Origin: Flavobacteriales bacterium
GTDB lineage: Bacteria > Bacteroidota > Bacteroidia > Flavobacteriales > PHOS-HE28
Assembly (NCBI GenBank): GCA_008016945.1
Contig: SSGN01000165.1
Span: forward strand, 1 to 8,568
Direction: 5' to 3'
Length of the DNA: 8,568 bases
A program made the position numbers and the translations under genes. Numbering within the stretch: position 1 is the stretch's first letter; each line of letters starts with the position of its first letter. Shown here in pieces: positions 6,898 to 8,568 of this stretch. Under the pieces are notes generated by a model. It was given only the letters and a program-made list of their open reading frames with translations, ran no database searches and had not been told where the DNA came from.

Positions 6898-6925
6898 GTT
6901 CCACTCCCCGTGGCTGAGTTGAAAA

Positions 6926-6940
6926 CATGGTAGCACCGTG
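6926..6940. promoter_or_regulatory. Imperfect palindrome overlapping a candidate antitoxin promoter and the cas4 start
   Basis: CATGGT (6926-6931) and ACCGTG (6935-6940) form an inverted repeat with one mismatch around AGC. On the minus strand it contains TGCTACCAT, an extended -10-like element that would start the antitoxin transcript near 6920. Its right arm includes the GTG start codon of cas4. Toxin-antitoxin complexes usually repress their own promoter through such palindromes, so this is a reasonable operator candidate. No good -35 is visible, and short palindromes also arise by chance. Confidence 0.35.
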
Positions 6941-7561
6941 ACCGAAGCCGATCCCGTCCCGATTTCCGCGCTCAACCACTGGTTGTATTGCCCGCGCCGT
7001 TGCGGGCTGATCCACATGGAAGGCGAGTTCGCCGACAACCGCCACACGGCACGCGGCAACGCCGAGCACGAGCGGGTGGATCGGGTTTCTTACGAAACCT
7101 CCAAGCGCGGCGCGCGCATGGAATACGCGTTGCCGGTGTGGTCGGAGCGGCTGGGATTGATCGGCAAATGCGACGCGGTCGAGTTCTGGCCGGACGGCAC
7201 GGTTTATCCGGTCGAATTCAAGCACGGCCCCAAGCGCAAATGGCTGAACGACGACCTCCAACTCGCCGCCCAAGCCATGTGCCTGCAGGAAATGCTTGGT
7301 CTCCCGGTCATGCAGGGCGCGATCTTTCACGCCAGCAGCCACCGACGACGCGAGGTCAGCATCACACCCGCGTTGCGTGAACTCGTGATCCAGACCGCCG
7401 AGGCGATCCGCCAGATGCTGGTCGCGGGACGTTTGCCGCCGCCGGTCAACGATGCCCGCTGCAAGGAATGCTCGTTGCAGGAAATCTGCCAGCCACAAGC
7501 GCTCGGCAGTTGGGCAAGGCAGGCAGCGTTGCGCCAACAACTTTTCAGCCTGGACGACTGA
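6938..7561 (+). CDS. cas4: Cas4 RecB-like nuclease for spacer acquisition
   Basis: Cas4 associates with Cas1-Cas2, recognises the PAM end of prespacers and trims them before integration. The 207-residue protein has the N-terminal cysteines C18 and C22 (YCPRRC) and a C-terminal cluster C175, C178 and C184 (CKECSLQEIC), which supply ligands for a 4Fe-4S cluster. The RecB-type nuclease core shows D79 (GKCDAVEFW), E93 and K95 in YPVEFKHG, and glutamines in QLAAQAMCLQEM (108-119). GTG 6938 is the first possible start, because a stop (TGA at 6920) closes the frame 18 bases upstream. It has no recognisable ribosome binding site and lies within a possible toxin-antitoxin operator. It is separated from cas7c by the antisense toxin-antitoxin genes, so it needs either read-through or its own promoter, which I cannot see. 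Confidence 0.94.
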   Translation: MTEADPVPISALNHWLYCPRRCGLIHMEGEFADNRHTARGNAEHERVDRVSYETSKRGARMEYALPVWSERLGLIGKCDAVEFWPDGTVYPVEFKHGPKRKWLNDDLQLAAQAMCLQEMLGLPVMQGAIFHASSHRRREVSITPALRELVIQTAEAIRQMLVAGRLPPPVNDARCKECSLQEICQPQALGSWARQAALRQQLFSLDD

Positions 7562-7565
7562 GCCC

Positions 7566-8568
7566 ATGCACACCGTGCAGAACATCCTCTACGTCATGAC
7601 CCCGCACGCCTACGCGCATATCGACAACGCCACCGTGCGGATTGATGTCGAGCGCGAAAAGAAACTGCAAGTGCCCATGCATCACATTGGCGGACTGGTG
7701 TGCTTCGGCAACGTGATGGTCTCGCCCGCCTTGATGCATCGACTGGCCGACGAAGGCAAATCGCTGGTTTTTCTGGACGACAGCGGGCGCTTCAAGGCGC
7801 GCCTGGAAGGCCCGGTTTCGGGCAATGTGCTGTTGCGTCGCGCCCAGCATCGGCTTGTCGATGATGCAACCAGGACGCTGGAAATGGCGCGCACGCTGGT
7901 GCTCGGCAAGCTGAAGAACTCACGCACCCTGCTGCAACGTGCCGCGCGCGAAACCGCCGATGTCAGCGAGAGCCAGCAACTGGACCGCATCGTGCTCGAC
8001 CTGGCGGCCTCGCTACGTGCCACACAGCAGGCGGACACGCTGGACGCCCTGCGAGGCATCGAAGGCGAGGCCGCACGCAACTACTTCGGCGCACTCAATC
8101 TTGCCGTAAAACCCAGCTACCGCAGTCAGTTCCGCATGGACGGACGCAGCCGTCGGCCGCCACTGGATCGGTTGAATGCCTTGCTCTCATTTCTGTATGC
8201 CATGCAAATGAATGACTGCCGCTCTGCATTGGAGACCGTCGGACTGGACCCGCAGCTCGGCCATCTGCACGCCCTGCGCCCCGGTCGCGCCGCGCTCGCC
8301 TTGGATCTGCAGGAAGAGTTTCGCAGCATGCTTTGCGACCGCATGGCACTTACCCTCATCAATCGCGGGCAAATCGGCGAACGCGACTTCGACGAACGCG
8401 AGGGCGGCGCAGTGATGCTCAACGACAAAGGCCGCCGTAGCGTCATCACCGCCTGGCAAGAGCGCAAACAGGAAGAGATCACGCACCCTCTGCTGGAACA
8501 GAAACTGCCCATCGCCTTGCTGCCGCTTGTGCAAGCGCGACTGCTGGCACGCGCGATTCGTGGCGAAA
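7566..8568 (+). CDS. cas1: Cas1 integrase, type I-C (3' end cut by window)
   Basis: Cas1 with Cas2 integrates new spacers at the leader end of the array. The visible 334 codons start MHTVQNILYVMTPHAY and remain open to the window edge. Family members are about 340 residues, so only a few residues should be missing. Conserved positions are E166 in RGIEGEAARNYF, H235 in GHLHALRPGR, and D247 and E250 in LALDLQEEF. Together they form the metal-binding site expected of an active integrase. ATG 7566 begins four bases after the cas4 stop with no clear ribosome binding site, which suggests translational coupling. cas2 should follow immediately outside the window. Confidence 0.95.
   Translation, partial: MHTVQNILYVMTPHAYAHIDNATVRIDVEREKKLQVPMHHIGGLVCFGNVMVSPALMHRLADEGKSLVFLDDSGRFKARLEGPVSGNVLLRRAQHRLVDDATRTLEMARTLVLGKLKNSRTLLQRAARETADVSESQQLDRIVLDLAASLRATQQADTLDALRGIEGEAARNYFGALNLAVKPSYRSQFRMDGRSRRPPLDRLNALLSFLYAMQMNDCRSALETVGLDPQLGHLHALRPGRAALALDLQEEFRSMLCDRMALTLINRGQIGERDFDEREGGAVMLNDKGRRSVITAWQERKQEEITHPLLEQKLPIALLPLVQARLLARAIRGE

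Noticed and set aside
6305..6922. 205-codon + strand frame between cas7c and cas4
   Set aside because: It is a shadow of the minus-strand toxin-antitoxin genes, with Ser/Arg/Cys-rich composition and no homology that I recognise.
6898..7059. 54-residue N-terminal extension of the antitoxin
   Set aside because: It is antisense to the cas4 start and does not look like the family. ATG 6897 has a good ribosome binding site and the typical MPVTLEEIE start.

Overview
The window is GC-rich proteobacterial DNA. It starts with a serine tRNA whose CCA end is encoded in the DNA. The rest is most of a type I-C CRISPR-Cas locus on the + strand. The CCA-encoding tRNA, GC-rich codon use and strong Shine-Dalgarno sites suggest a gamma- or betaproteobacterium. 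I cannot name the genus from the sequence alone.

Layout: tRNA-Ser(UGA) with an intrinsic terminator (84-210); a non-coding stretch of about 290 bases containing three inverted repeats (211-503); cas3 (504-2792); cas5c (2807-3553); cas8c (3556-5322) with an in-frame internal start that should yield the small subunit Cas11c (4918-5322); cas7c (5319-6308). A RelE/ParE-type toxin with its antitoxin follows on the opposite strand (6356-6897). Then come cas4 (6938-7561) and cas1 (7566 to the window end, missing only its last codons). cas2 and the CRISPR array would be expected just downstream, and neither is in the window.

How the genes fit together: Cas5c processes pre-crRNA and caps the 5' handle. 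Cas7c forms the backbone, and Cas8c plus Cas11c complete Cascade and recognise the PAM and target. Cas3 nicks and degrades the target DNA. Cas4 and Cas1 (with the unseen Cas2) acquire spacers. The effector genes are tightly packed: 14 bp between cas3 and cas5c, 2 bp between cas5c and cas8c, and an ATGA overlap between cas8c and cas7c. This supports one transcript.

The main points of interest are the antisense toxin-antitoxin pair separating interference genes from adaptation genes, an imperfect palindrome that overlaps both a candidate antitoxin promoter and the cas4 start codon, a run of eight G at the cas5c/cas8c junction where gain of one G would fuse the two proteins in frame, and a strong internal ribosome binding site for Cas11c. 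The CRISPR-Cas machinery itself belongs to known families. I found no wholly undescribed system.
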